64,000 bases of DNA from Thiothrix unzii. GTDB lineage: Bacteria > Pseudomonadota > Gammaproteobacteria > Thiotrichales > Thiotrichaceae. Where the stretch lies: the NCBI RefSeq assembly GCF_017901175.1, contig NZ_CP072793.1, forward strand, positions 2,046,001-2,110,000, read 5' to 3'. The notes under the pieces are model-generated. The model had not been told where the DNA came from. It was given only the letters and a program-made list of their open reading frames with translations, and ran no database searches. Positions 38,450 to 48,422 of this stretch are shown here, in pieces (position 1 is the stretch's first letter; each line of letters begins with the position of its first letter). Position numbers and translations under genes: made by a program.

Positions 38450-41400
38450 TCAAACAGTTCCTTGAATGGCTGCTTTAGCCAGTATTTTGTCGAATTCCGT
38501 TGCTATCTTCTGCGCGAAATCTTCTTCCATTCCCCACACGTCGCCAAATTCGGCAAACGCCCAGCGCCCGTAACGCTTGAGGTTGTTGACTCCCGGAACC
38601 CAGTAGTTTTCCATCGTCGCCTTCTTTTCCTTGGCATCTTCGCGCCGGTAGCCCTTGATCTCGACGATCAGGTGCAGCGGGTCGGCTTGCCCGTCATCCA
38701 CCAGTACGATGAAATCGGGGATGTAGGTGCGCCGCGTGGAGCCATATTGGTAGGGCGCTTCCAGTCCCAGATTGTGGTTCTTCACATAGGCTTTGACACG
38801 CGGGTGCGCTTCCACCACCCGGCAGAATTCGCCCTCCCAATCGCTGTCGAGGATTGCCCAGTTGACGTGGCAATGCTGCGGGCTGGTTTCCCAGCGGTCG
38901 GTTTTGGCGGTGTGAAAACTGACGTGCGCGGTGGAGCCGGTCGGGTTGTAAGCATCCAGCATGGCCTTGACCGGGCGTTCCCCGACCATTGCCCGCGTGA
39001 TCCCGGCAGTGATGCGCTCGCAAGCCATGTCCGCCAGTTCCTGATACATCAGTTGCGCCGGGTACGTGCCGCCCTTGCACACCAGATAGCCATCCAGCCA
39101 TTGCTTGGCGATGCGCTTGAGTTGCCCGAACAAATGCAGTTTCGGTTCTTCGCCGGGGTCGCGCCACTTGGTGTACAGCAGCCGTTTGGTCAGGTTCATC
39201 AACAGGGTGGAATGGCGCATGTCGCCCAGATGTTTGAGGTTCAAATCCACCGCTTCGCCAATAATGCCGGAATTGCGGGTAATGGATGGCCCCACCAGTG
39301 CTGGGGTCAGTTCCAGCAGCGAATCTGCGTTGAAGGTGGCGCTGAGGCGTTCTTCCGGCAATTCGACCCGGTAGCCTTCCACCCGTGGGAAGGTGATAGC
39401 CAGTGGGTTGCGTGCCGGGCTGATCGCCTTGACGTGGATGATTTGGCGCGGCGGTTGCGGTTTCACCACCACCGGCTTGGCAGTGAAATCAAACGGAATG
39501 CCCAGCACGTCGGCATATTCCACGTTGAACAGGCCATCCGCATTCAGCTCATACGACTGGCGGCGCAAGGCACGGCCTATCACCTGTTCGCACAACAATT
39601 GCGTGCCGAAAGCACGAACCCCCAGCACATGCGTGACGGTGTTGGCATCCCAACCCTCGGTGAGCATCGAAACCGACACCACGCAGCGGATGGATTCACC
39701 CAGCCGCCCTTGCTTGCCCACCGTGTTCATGACCTCGCGCAGCAAATCCTGATCGGTGATGTTTTCCGCGCCCTTGTGGTCGCCACGCTCGCGCATGTCG
39801 TAGCGGAAACGTTCGATTTCATCGCCTGCCATGCTGCGGAAATTAGTATCCAGTGCATCACCAGATTCGAGTTGCTCGCTGTCGATCAGCAGGGTATTGG
39901 GACGTGGCAGCGGGTTGCCATGTGCGTCGTAGTTCCTGAACAGTGCCAGCCGCCCGTTTTCCAGACTGCTGGAACCGTCATCATTGTCACGCTGGAAACC
40001 GGAAATAAAGTCATACACCAGCTTGGAAGTGGAGGTGTTATTGCACACCACAATGAAACAGGGCGGGACGGTGATGCCACTCTCTTGCCACAAATGGAAG
40101 GTTTTTTCGTAATGCCCGTACAGGGCTTCGAGTGCGGTTTGCAATTCCACTGGCAGGCTGAGCGGGTCAAGGGTATTGGCTTTGCCCCTGCCTTTTTTCG
40201 GCATCCGGGTGCGGATATGCGTCCACAAATCGCGGAACTTGGGCATTTCGCCGCCGGGGATATTGTCCGACACCGGCACGCGCGGCAGTTTGACAATGCC
40301 GCATTCAATCGCATCCATCAGCGAAAAGTCGCTCATTGTCCACGGGAACAGCGTGCCTTCGGCATAACCAGAACCGCGCAGGAAAAACGGTGTGGCGGAC
40401 AAGTCCATCACCCGCAGCACACCCAGCTTGCGCTTGACCGCTTCCAGCCCGGAAATCCACAGGCGGGCAGCTTCGTTGTTTTTCTGTGCCTCGGTTTTAT
40501 CCTCACCCTTCAAGGCACTGAGGTCATCTTCGCCCGGTTTTTCGCGGTAGCAATGGTGCGCTTCGTCATTCAGCACCATGATGTTTTTCATGCCCATCAG
40601 TTCCGGCATGACCCGCTGCAACATCTGGCCTTCGGTTTCCTGTGTGTTGAGCGGCTCGCCCTTGCGCCCCTGAAGCAGCAAGCGCCCGCCTTTGGAAAGC
40701 TCCATGCGTTCGCGCAGCTTGAAGGCGTGATAGTTGGTAATGACAATTTTGGCGCGTTCCAGATCGGGCAACATGTCGCCGGGAACCAGTTCACGGCTCT
40801 AGTAATAGCTGTACGGGTCATTGGGTTGCAACACTTGCAAGCGGTCACGGATGGTCAAACCCGGTGCGACAATCAGGAAACCACGGGTGAAACGTTTGCT
40901 GTTGGGGTAACGTACCGCATTGATGGTTTGCCACGCGATCAGCATCGCCATCACGGTCGTTTTGCCTGCCCCGGTCGCCAGTTTCAGCGCCAGCCGCAGC
41001 AGTTCGGGGTTGGCTTCCTGATTCGCACCTTCCAGATGATCCAGAAAATAGCGGCCTTTGTTGCCAGAAGACGGGGCGACTTCCAGCAGCCAGATAGCGG
41101 TTTCGACAGCTTCCACCTGACAGAAAAACGGGCGGATGCTATTGAATTCGTGGGAACGCCAATGTTGCAGCAAGCGAGCGGTTTCCGGTGTCACCTTCCA
41201 GTCTTTGGGCGGAAGTTTGCGCCAGTCATCTACATACTTGCGCAATTCATTGATTAGCGACGTGGGGTCGTATTTTTGCCCCTGACTTGCTAGCTCTGGT
41301 ATATCAAACAGTAAATCTTGCTGGAGCGCGGCATCCTTGCGCTTTTTGGGCTTGGGGATCGGGGTAATGAAGTCGGCACGACGACGGTGTGTGAGGATTT

Positions 41401-41497
41401 GTTGGGTGGGCTGCCCCTGGTCATCCAGTTCCCAGTGGCGGGAAGGGTAGGCATAGGGTGAATTCAGAATGGGGTGTTCAAAGAAGAGGTTTTGCAT
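38450..41497 (-). pseudogene. Restriction subunit (DEAD/DEAH helicase + PD-(D/E)XK nuclease) with in-frame amber stop
   Basis: The frame encodes ~1015 residues interrupted only by TAG at 40801-40799 (codon 233), between NDPYSYY and SRELVPGDMLPD, where homologues read straight through. Domains: FCQVEAVETAIWLLE then Walker A LATGAGKTTVMAML, DEAH-type VLNDEAHHCYREK, SATPF, GRALRRQSYEL, and near the end a nuclease core IPDFIVLVDDGQADPLHLIV followed by EIKGYRRED. This matches type III-like Res proteins that partner the methyltransferase here. Unless suppressed, only a 232-residue fragment ending just after the Walker A region would be made, leaving methylation without cutting. Confidence 0.8.
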
Positions 41498-41595
41498 CCG
41501 TAAGATTCCTGCCCGACCCTAGAGTTATGGGGCAGGGATTCTACGTTGGAATGTATGTAAATGCACGTTTAGTAAAGATTGATTAACTCGATTAT

Positions 41596-41622
41596 CGGGC
41601 ATATGGAATGACCATATGCCCG
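41596..41622 (-). terminator. Perfect hairpin after the Anbu-cluster operon
   Basis: CGGGCATATGG and CCATATGCCCG form an 11-bp perfect stem with a 5-base loop, 22 bases beyond the transglutaminase/DUF2126 stop. It probably ends that operon. A short T-run is present only in the plus direction (TTT), so it could act both ways. Confidence 0.6.
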
Positions 41623-41643
41623 TTTGGCAAGAATATTTCCTTC

Positions 41644-44600
41644 TTATGATCGCCGCAAATCCAACGTATACGGATAATCCGCATTCACCTCTTCCACCGG
41701 CGGACTCATCGGTTGCGGCTTCGCCCCGTGCTCATAGAACGCCCGCGTCGCTTCCGACAAGAACTTCGGCTCAATTACACCCGGCGTGTGTTCTTCACGG
41801 AAACGCGAGAAGCGGCGGCTTTCGGCTTCATAGGCATTCACTGGGAACACTTCGGGGTTACGCCCGCCCGGATGCGACACATGGTAACTACAACCGCCTA
41901 CCGAACGCCCGTTCCAAGTATCAATAATGTCGAACACCAGCGGCGCGTGAATCCCAATGGTCGGATGCAACGCGGAAGGCGGCTGCCAAGCACGGAACCG
42001 CACTCCAGCGACATACTCACCCTTTACGCCGGTTGCTTTCATCGGCACGCGCCGCCCATTACAGGACACCACGTAACGCGAATCGGTCAGGCCGTTGATT
42101 TTCACCTGTACCCGCTCCAGCGACGAATCCACGAACCGCGCTGTGCCTGCACTGCTTAACTCTTCGCCCAATACATTCCAAGGCTCCAGCGCAGCACGAA
42201 TTTCCAGCTCAATACCGCAGTATTGCACCCGCCCATACACCGGAAAACGGAACTCATGGAACGGCGCGAGCCACTCCAACTGGAACGGATACCCCGCCGC
42301 CTGCAAATCGCTACACACATCCTTCATGTCTTCCCACACGTAATGCGGCAACATGAAACGGTCGTGCAACGCCGTGCCCCAACGCACCAAACGATGCGCA
42401 TACGGCGTGTTCCAGAAACGCACCATCAGGGTACGGATCAGCAACATCTGTACCAGCGACATCCGCGCATGAGGCGGCATTTCAAAGCCACGGAATTCCA
42501 GCAAGCCTTGGCGACCGCTGAAAGAATCCGGCGAATACAGCTTGTCGATACAGAACTCGGCACGATGCGTATTACCGGTAATATCAATCAGCAAGTTACG
42601 CAGCAAACGGTCAACCAACCAAGGCTGATCATTGTGCCCCTGCGGCATTTGCTGGAACGCGATTTCCAGCTCATACAAACTCTCATCCCGCGCCTCATCC
42701 ACCCGTGGGGCTTGGCTGGTCGGGCCAATAAACATGCCAGAAAACAGGTAAGAAAGTCCGGGATGATGCTGCCAAAACGTCAACAAACTGCGCAATACAT
42801 CCGGCTGGCGTAAGAACGGGCTGTCGCTTGGCGTAGCCGCGCCCAAGGTAACGTGATTGCCGCCACCTGTGCCGGTATGCCGCCCATCCAGCATGAATTT
42901 TTCCGCGCCCAAGCGTGACAAACGCGCTTCTTCATACAGCACTTCGGTATTGTGAACCAATTCTTCCCACGTCTTCGCCGGGTGAATATTCACCTCAATA
43001 ACGCCCGGATCAGGTGTGACCTTGAACGACTTCATGCGCGGATCAGACGGCGGCTCGTAACCTTCCAGCAAAATCGGCATCTTCAATTCAGCAGAGGTCT
43101 TTTCCAGCGTCGCGATCAAATCCAGATAATGCTCAAGGAAATGCAACGGCGGTAAGAACACATGCAAGCGTCCTTCACGCGCCTGCACGCACAAGGTAGT
43201 ACGCGGTACTTCACGCCATTCCTTCACCATCGTCTTAGTCGCATCGGCGTGCTGCAAAGTTGGTTCAGGCGGGGCAACATACGCGCTATAACGCTGTTCG
43301 ACTTCACCGTGGAAATCCGACAACGGTGGGCGGTCTTCAAACGGGCAAGGCTGCGCCTCGACTTCGCGCTCATCTTCCGCAGTCCAAGGCAAGCTATCCA
43401 GCGGTAAACGGTAGCCCATCGGTGAATTACCGGGAATCAAATACATCGCCTCGCGACGGAATTCCCACTTAGCACTTGACCAAGCCAATGCCACGCTGTC
43501 CCAACGCAACGGCAGCGCGTAACCCGTAGCGACATCCAGCCCTTGCTGCAACGCCAGCACCAAGTCATTGCGGTGGCGGCTATCACGCAAATTCAACGTC
43601 AACCAATCCACATTGGCTGGCTGGCTGGCCTCCTTCCACAAGTAATACAAGCGGTCTTCGTAACCCGGCGTAATGTATTTGTGATCTAACCCCAAATGCG
43701 CACACGCGGTTTCCATAAAGCGTTTCGCATCGGCATCGGTAAAGCCGTAATCCTTTTGGTCATCCGCCACGAGGCTAGGGTCTTTCCAAATTGGCAAGCC
43801 ATCCGGTCGCCAGAAACAGCCCAACGCCCAACGCGGGAACGGTTCACCCGGATACCATTTACCCTGCCCGAATTGCAGCACGCTACCCGGCGCAAACACT
43901 TTTTGCATCCGCCGGAACAACACACCCGCGCGTTCGCGTTTGTGTTCACCCAAGGCAGCAGTGTTCCACTCCGCTCCATCCATATCGTCGATGGAAACAA
44001 ACGTCGGTTCGCCACCCATCGTCAAGCGCACATCGCCACGCACCAAGTCGGCTTCGACCTGATTACCCAACGCCAGCACATCCGCCCATTGCTCATCCGA
44101 ATACGGCTTGGTCACACGCGGGTCTTCAAGAATCCGGCGCACATTATTGTGGAAATCGAACTCGACTTCGCACTTATCGGTGAAACCATCAATCGGCGCG
44201 GCACTACCCGGCGAAGGCGTACACGCCAACGGAATATGTCCTTCCCCAGCAAATAAACCGGAAGTCGGGTCAAGCCCTACCCAGCCTGCACCCGGCAGAT
44301 AAACTTCCGTCCAAGCGTGCAAGTCGGTGAAATCCGCCTCAGGGCCACTGGGGCCATCAAGGGCTTTTTCATCAGCGGTCAATTGCACCAAATAACCCGA
44401 CACGAACCGCGCCGCCAAACCCAAATGCCGCAAAATCTGCACCAGCAACCACGCCGAATCGCGGCACGACCCGGTTTTCTTGGTCAGGGTTTCCTGACAG
44501 GTTTGTACCCCCGGCTCAAGGCGGATGTTGTAACCAATATCCCCCTGCAAACGGCTATTAATCGCCACGAGGAACATCACGGTATTAGGCTGTTTGAAAT

Positions 44601-45003
44601 CTACGCCTTTCAACCATTCCTGAAGCAACTCGCCGTCTTCCATCACTTCCAGATACGGAACCAGCTCTTTTTGCAGGGTTTCATCGTATTTGAACGGGAA
44701 TTTCTGCGCGTACTCTTCCAAAAAGAAATCGAACGGGTTGATGCGCACCATATCGGCGACCACATCAACTTCCACGCTGAATTCCGTCGTTTTTTCCGGG
44801 AATACCAAGCGTCCCAACCAGTTACCAAACGGGTCTTGCTGCCAGTTGATGTAATGCTGTTCCGGCTTGATTTTCAAGGAATACGCCAAAATTGGCGTGC
44901 GCGAATGCACCGCCGGACGCAACCGCACCACATGCGGCGACAAACTTACCGGACGGTCAAATTTATACCCGGTGTAATGGTTTAAAGCGACGTGAATACT
45001 CAT
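41644..45003 (-). CDS. Transglutaminase-like / DUF2126 protein of the Anbu cluster
   Basis: The protein has 1119 residues. The N-terminal bacterial transglutaminase region begins ALNHYTGYKFDRPVSLSPHV; the catalytic triad is visible as Cys in KTGSCRDSAWLLVQILRHLG, then His in FTDLHAWTEVYLPGAGWVGL and Asp in DPTSGL. From about residue 310 comes the DUF2126 part (LTMGGEPTFVSIDDMDGAEW; GRHTGTGGGNHVTLGAATPS; HEFRFPVYGRVQYCGIELEI), which ends YPYTLDLRRS. The ATG directly follows the alpha-E stop. Gene content matches clusters with the Anbu peptidase; the substrate is unknown, and peptide cross-linking or amide chemistry is likely. Confidence 0.85.
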   Translation of the reverse strand: MSIHVALNHYTGYKFDRPVSLSPHVVRLRPAVHSRTPILAYSLKIKPEQHYINWQQDPFGNWLGRLVFPEKTTEFSVEVDVVADMVRINPFDFFLEEYAQKFPFKYDETLQKELVPYLEVMEDGELLQEWLKGVDFKQPNTVMFLVAINSRLQGDIGYNIRLEPGVQTCQETLTKKTGSCRDSAWLLVQILRHLGLAARFVSGYLVQLTADEKALDGPSGPEADFTDLHAWTEVYLPGAGWVGLDPTSGLFAGEGHIPLACTPSPGSAAPIDGFTDKCEVEFDFHNNVRRILEDPRVTKPYSDEQWADVLALGNQVEADLVRGDVRLTMGGEPTFVSIDDMDGAEWNTAALGEHKRERAGVLFRRMQKVFAPGSVLQFGQGKWYPGEPFPRWALGCFWRPDGLPIWKDPSLVADDQKDYGFTDADAKRFMETACAHLGLDHKYITPGYEDRLYYLWKEASQPANVDWLTLNLRDSRHRNDLVLALQQGLDVATGYALPLRWDSVALAWSSAKWEFRREAMYLIPGNSPMGYRLPLDSLPWTAEDEREVEAQPCPFEDRPPLSDFHGEVEQRYSAYVAPPEPTLQHADATKTMVKEWREVPRTTLCVQAREGRLHVFLPPLHFLEHYLDLIATLEKTSAELKMPILLEGYEPPSDPRMKSFKVTPDPGVIEVNIHPAKTWEELVHNTEVLYEEARLSRLGAEKFMLDGRHTGTGGGNHVTLGAATPSDSPFLRQPDVLRSLLTFWQHHPGLSYLFSGMFIGPTSQAPRVDEARDESLYELEIAFQQMPQGHNDQPWLVDRLLRNLLIDITGNTHRAEFCIDKLYSPDSFSGRQGLLEFRGFEMPPHARMSLVQMLLIRTLMVRFWNTPYAHRLVRWGTALHDRFMLPHYVWEDMKDVCSDLQAAGYPFQLEWLAPFHEFRFPVYGRVQYCGIELEIRAALEPWNVLGEELSSAGTARFVDSSLERVQVKINGLTDSRYVVSCNGRRVPMKATGVKGEYVAGVRFRAWQPPSALHPTIGIHAPLVFDIIDTWNGRSVGGCSYHVSHPGGRNPEVFPVNAYEAESRRFSRFREEHTPGVIEPKFLSEATRAFYEHGAKPQPMSPPVEEVNADYPYTLDLRRS
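41654..41690 (-). repeat. 37-bp direct repeat, right copy (3' end of the DUF2126 gene)
   Basis: These are the last codons of the 41644-45003 gene, identical to 34032-34068. Sequence identity stops sharply on both sides. Confidence 0.85.
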
Positions 45004-45963
45004 TTAAAGCCCTTGTGATTGCTGTTGTCCGGCGTGATCCGGGTAAAACCATGTCTTGGCAATCTCGGTATGCAACATACCCAGCTCGCTCTGCAAATAG
45101 TCCATCAAGGTGTGAACCTTTTCTGCCGGAATCGCGCCAACATCTTGCGCTTGTGAATGTTCCAGCACCCGATACGCCATCGTCATCGGCATTTCAGGAT
45201 CGGGCAAGTAGCGCATCCGGCGACTCATGGCAGCCAGTGAATAGCTAACCGAGCCGGGGAACACCGTATCATTCATTAAAAAGCGCATCACGCTCGCGCC
45301 TTCAACCCGTGAATGGATATGCTGCAAATACATCTGCCGCGCACTCAAGGCTTGCAACAAGTTTGTCCACAATATGCCGTCGTACTTGCGTAGCGTATCG
45401 CTACGATCATCCGACAACAGCAAGGATGTCATTTCCAGAATCCGGCTGGTCATGTCGGTGCGTTCCAGATGCTTGCCGATTTGCATGAAATCGAAGCTGT
45501 GGTCGCGGCTCATGTGACTATCCAATGCACCACGGATGCACTGGCAATGTTTCATCACTTCACGCAAGAAAATCTGGCGGGAATAACGATCAGAAATACG
45601 CGGCAAACTATTGGCCATCAGCAAATGAATCTGGTTGGCTTGTTCCCAGATTTCTTCCGGCAACACATCCAGCGAGGTACGCACGTTTTCACGCACGTTC
45701 GCCAAGGACGTTGCCAGCGACGACGAATTGTTAGTATCCGCAATCAGGAATTGCATGATATTGGCTTCATTGCCTGATTGATAATGCTCGCTGAAGACCT
45801 TTTCGGCATTGAACAAGCGAATCAGGGTAAACCAGTTGATTTCCATGCGCCCCGGCAAATCCATCAACAATGAGGTATGCACGTTGATTAGGCGGGCGGT
45901 TTTTTCGGCACGCTCCAAATAACGCGCCATCCAGTAAACACGTTCAGCTACACGGGATAACAT
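45004..45963 (-). CDS. Alpha-E domain protein of the Anbu cluster
   Basis: The protein has 319 residues and is almost all alpha-helical, starting MLSRVAERVYWMARYLERAE with KTARLINVHTSLL, the signature of the alpha-E family (DUF403). ENVRTSLDVLPEEIWEQANQ, GKHLERTDMTSRILEM and MRYLPDPEMPMTMAY are further conserved stretches. The start is placed at 45963, where ATG shares one base with the ATP-grasp stop (TGATG); the frame is open further but the family begins here. Role: unknown, always found with the ATP-grasp partner. Confidence 0.85.
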   Translation of the reverse strand: MLSRVAERVYWMARYLERAEKTARLINVHTSLLMDLPGRMEINWFTLIRLFNAEKVFSEHYQSGNEANIMQFLIADTNNSSSLATSLANVRENVRTSLDVLPEEIWEQANQIHLLMANSLPRISDRYSRQIFLREVMKHCQCIRGALDSHMSRDHSFDFMQIGKHLERTDMTSRILEMTSLLLSDDRSDTLRKYDGILWTNLLQALSARQMYLQHIHSRVEGASVMRFLMNDTVFPGSVSYSLAAMSRRMRYLPDPEMPMTMAYRVLEHSQAQDVGAIPAEKVHTLMDYLQSELGMLHTEIAKTWFYPDHAGQQQSQGL

Positions 45964-47441
45964 CAGACTTCCTCCCCTTCCTGCACATCGCCCACAATCC
46001 AAGTGTCTTTACTGCCGCCACCTTGCGACGAATTCACCACCAACGAACCTTCCACTAATGCCACACGGGTCAAACCGCCCGGTGTTACAAAAATATCCTT
46101 ACCGCTGAGGATGAACGGGCGTAAATCCACATGACGCGGGGCAATCTTGATACGTTCTTGATTCGGGGTTTCGCACGAAGTCGGCGTGACCGACAAGCTC
46201 AAGGTCGGCTGGGCAATGTAATTGTTAGGGTCTTCCTGAATCAGCTTGCGGAATTCCTCGACTTTTTCGGGCGTGGAATGCGGCCCCACCAACATGCCGT
46301 AACCACCGGATTCATTGGCGGGTTTCACCACCAATTCTGCTAGGTGTTCCAGCACGTAAGCACGGTCTTCGTCACGACGGCACACGTAGGTCGGCACATT
46401 CGGCAAGCTCGGCTCTTCGCCAAGATAGTAGCGAATCATGTCCGGTACGTAGGCATAGATGACTTTATCATCTGCCACGCCACATCCCGGTGCATTGGCG
46501 ATGGCAACCTTGCCCTCTTTCCATGCACGCATAATACCGGGAACACCAAGCATCGAATCTTCACGGAACACTTCTGGGTCGATGAAATCATCATCAATGC
46601 GGCGGTAAATCACGTCAACGCGCTCTAAGCCCTTGATGGTTTTCATGTAGACATAATTGTCGTTGCCCACCACCAAATCCGCGCCTTCCAGCAACACCAA
46701 ACCCGCTTGTTGCGCGAGGAAAGCGTGTTCAAAGTAAGCCGAGTTGTAGATACCGGGGGTCATTAGCGCGATGGTCGGGTCGTCCAGATCAGGGCGTAAT
46801 GAGGCGAGCATTTCGTACAATTGCGCAGGGTAATTACTCACCGGGCGAATCGGCAGAGTGTTAAAAATTTCCGGTAAGACGCGCTTGGTAATATTGCGGT
46901 TTTCGAGCATGTAAGCCACACCTGAAGGTACGCGCAAATTGTCTTCCAACACGTACAACACGCCATCGCTGTGACGCACCAAATCGGAACCGCAAATATT
47001 TGCCCAAACACCGTGCGGCGGAGTCATGCCAATGCACGCTTGGCGATAACCTTTCGATTGCAGCACGATGTCAGCGGGCATTACGCCGTCTTTAAGGATT
47101 TTTCCGCCGTTGTAGATGTCCTGAATGAACATATTTAGTGCGCGGATGCGTTGCTTCAGCCCTATTTCGGTGCGATCCCATTCCGTCGCGGGGATAATGC
47201 GCGGAATAATGTCGAACGGCCAAGCTCGGTCAATGTTGCCCGCATCGCTATAAACCGTGAAGGTTATACCCATTTCACGGATAACAGCCTCGGATTCCTG
47301 CACACATTGGCGAAAACGTTCGGGGGTAAGGTGACGTAGGTACTCGACCAGCTTGTAACTGGCCTCACGCGGCTGATGCAGCGCAGCAATCAGTTCGTCA
47401 TACAACGAACCGGGATCATATTGATTCCATTCTTTTTTCAT
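45963..47441 (-). CDS. Circularly permuted ATP-grasp protein of the Anbu cluster
   Basis: The protein has 492 residues. RDIYNGGKILKDGVMPADIV-like text (FIQDIYNGGKILKDGVMPAD), GIYNSAYFEHAFLAQQAGL, EGADLVVGNDNYVYMKTIKG, DVIYRRIDDDFIDPEVF and VKPANESGGYGMLVGPHSTP are characteristic of the type 2 circularly permuted ATP-grasp family. ATP-grasp enzymes join a carboxylate to an amine; here a peptide-like product is likely, in line with the transglutaminase and peptidase neighbours. First gene of a three-gene operon, divergent from the Anbu gene. Confidence 0.88.
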   Translation of the reverse strand: MKKEWNQYDPGSLYDELIAALHQPREASYKLVEYLRHLTPERFRQCVQESEAVIREMGITFTVYSDAGNIDRAWPFDIIPRIIPATEWDRTEIGLKQRIRALNMFIQDIYNGGKILKDGVMPADIVLQSKGYRQACIGMTPPHGVWANICGSDLVRHSDGVLYVLEDNLRVPSGVAYMLENRNITKRVLPEIFNTLPIRPVSNYPAQLYEMLASLRPDLDDPTIALMTPGIYNSAYFEHAFLAQQAGLVLLEGADLVVGNDNYVYMKTIKGLERVDVIYRRIDDDFIDPEVFREDSMLGVPGIMRAWKEGKVAIANAPGCGVADDKVIYAYVPDMIRYYLGEEPSLPNVPTYVCRRDEDRAYVLEHLAELVVKPANESGGYGMLVGPHSTPEKVEEFRKLIQEDPNNYIAQPTLSLSVTPTSCETPNQERIKIAPRHVDLRPFILSGKDIFVTPGGLTRVALVEGSLVVNSSQGGGSKDTWIVGDVQEGEEV

Positions 47442-47617
47442 AGACTTGTTCCGGTCATGAGTCGATGTTGTAAATAGCGGCTGTCAACAGCCTGCAAACC
47501 TTATTGTTAGTATTCACCTAGCAAGATTCATGCCCAATACTTTCAACTAACAGACGCTGCGGAGTGTAGTACAAGCGGACTATTCGCGTTTCCGGTAAAA
47601 ACAAACGCAATAGAACA

Positions 47618-47646
47618 TTGACCTAGCACGCAGACTCTAATAAGTT
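47618..47646 (+). promoter_or_regulatory. Candidate promoter for the Anbu gene
   Basis: TTGACC, 17 bases, then TAAGTT, 29 bases before the ATG at 47676. The 234-bp divergent region must also carry the promoter of the ATP-grasp operon, which I could not place. Confidence 0.3.
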
Positions 47647-47675
47647 TAGTTAACTTTAAATCACCCTGAGTTGAT

Positions 47676-48407
47676 ATGACATACTGTATAGGCATTTCCC
47701 TAGACGCGGGGCTTGTATTGACCTCTGACTCCCGTACTAATGCGGGCATTGATCATGTAAGCACCTACAGCAAAATGCATCGCTGTGAGACAAATCCAGA
47801 TCGCTGTTTGGTCATTATGAGTGCGGGCAACCTTGCGACGACGCAAGCGGTTATCCAGCAAGTCCGACGCGACGTACAAGAAGGAATGCCACGCAATGTT
47901 AATACCCTGCACTACCTCGCCGATATAGCGGAATATCTGGGCGATGTGCTGGTTGCTAAAATTCGCAAGCATACCGAGCAAACGGGTTTTATTCATGATG
48001 CCACCCTCATTCTTGGTGGGCAAGTACTGGGGCGCAATCCCAATATTTACATGATATACCCACAAGGCAATTACATTACCTCGTCTGACGATACCCCGTA
48101 TTTACAGATTGGTGAAAGCAAGTACGGCAAACCGGTCATGGATCGCTTTATTACCCGCGATACCTCACTGGAAGATGCCGCCATTTGCTCATTAATTTCT
48201 ATGGATTCCACCATGAAAAGTAATGCCAGTGTGGGGCCGCCGATTGAAATGCTGATTTACCCACGGGATCAATTCCGTGCGCCACGTCATTACCGTCTTG
48301 ATGCTGATAACCCGTATTTATTGTCAGTACGTCACGAATGGGCTAACCAGTTGAATAATGCGTTTCGTTCGATGCCACGTTTAGAGAATCATGGCTTAGT
48401 CATCTGA
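47676..48407 (+). CDS. Anbu-type proteasome-like peptidase
   Basis: This is an Ntn-hydrolase of the HslV/proteasome beta fold, 243 residues. It begins MTYCIGISLDAGLVLTSDSR then TNAGID; removal of Met would expose the Thr nucleophile. SAGNLATTQAVIQQV and HDATLILGGQV, then YPQGNYITSSDDTPYLQIGE and KYGKPVMDRF are typical of Anbu (ancestral beta subunit), which forms open helical or ring assemblies. The divergent ATP-grasp, alpha-E and transglutaminase genes are its standard companions. Physiological substrate unknown. Confidence 0.88.
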   Translation: MTYCIGISLDAGLVLTSDSRTNAGIDHVSTYSKMHRCETNPDRCLVIMSAGNLATTQAVIQQVRRDVQEGMPRNVNTLHYLADIAEYLGDVLVAKIRKHTEQTGFIHDATLILGGQVLGRNPNIYMIYPQGNYITSSDDTPYLQIGESKYGKPVMDRFITRDTSLEDAAICSLISMDSTMKSNASVGPPIEMLIYPRDQFRAPRHYRLDADNPYLLSVRHEWANQLNNAFRSMPRLENHGLVI

Positions 48408-48422
48408 TTTCACGCTTTAATA

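Noticed and set aside
38271-38453. 60-codon minus-strand frame across the NYN leader
   Set aside because: Without a clear ribosome site and overlapping a foldable region with a T-run, it is better described as RNA structure; kept only as an alternative.
38444-41257. A 937-codon open frame on the plus strand
   Set aside because: It is the mirror of the res gene. The minus strand carries helicase and nuclease motifs; the plus-strand product has no recognisable domain and His/Gln/Arg-biased composition.
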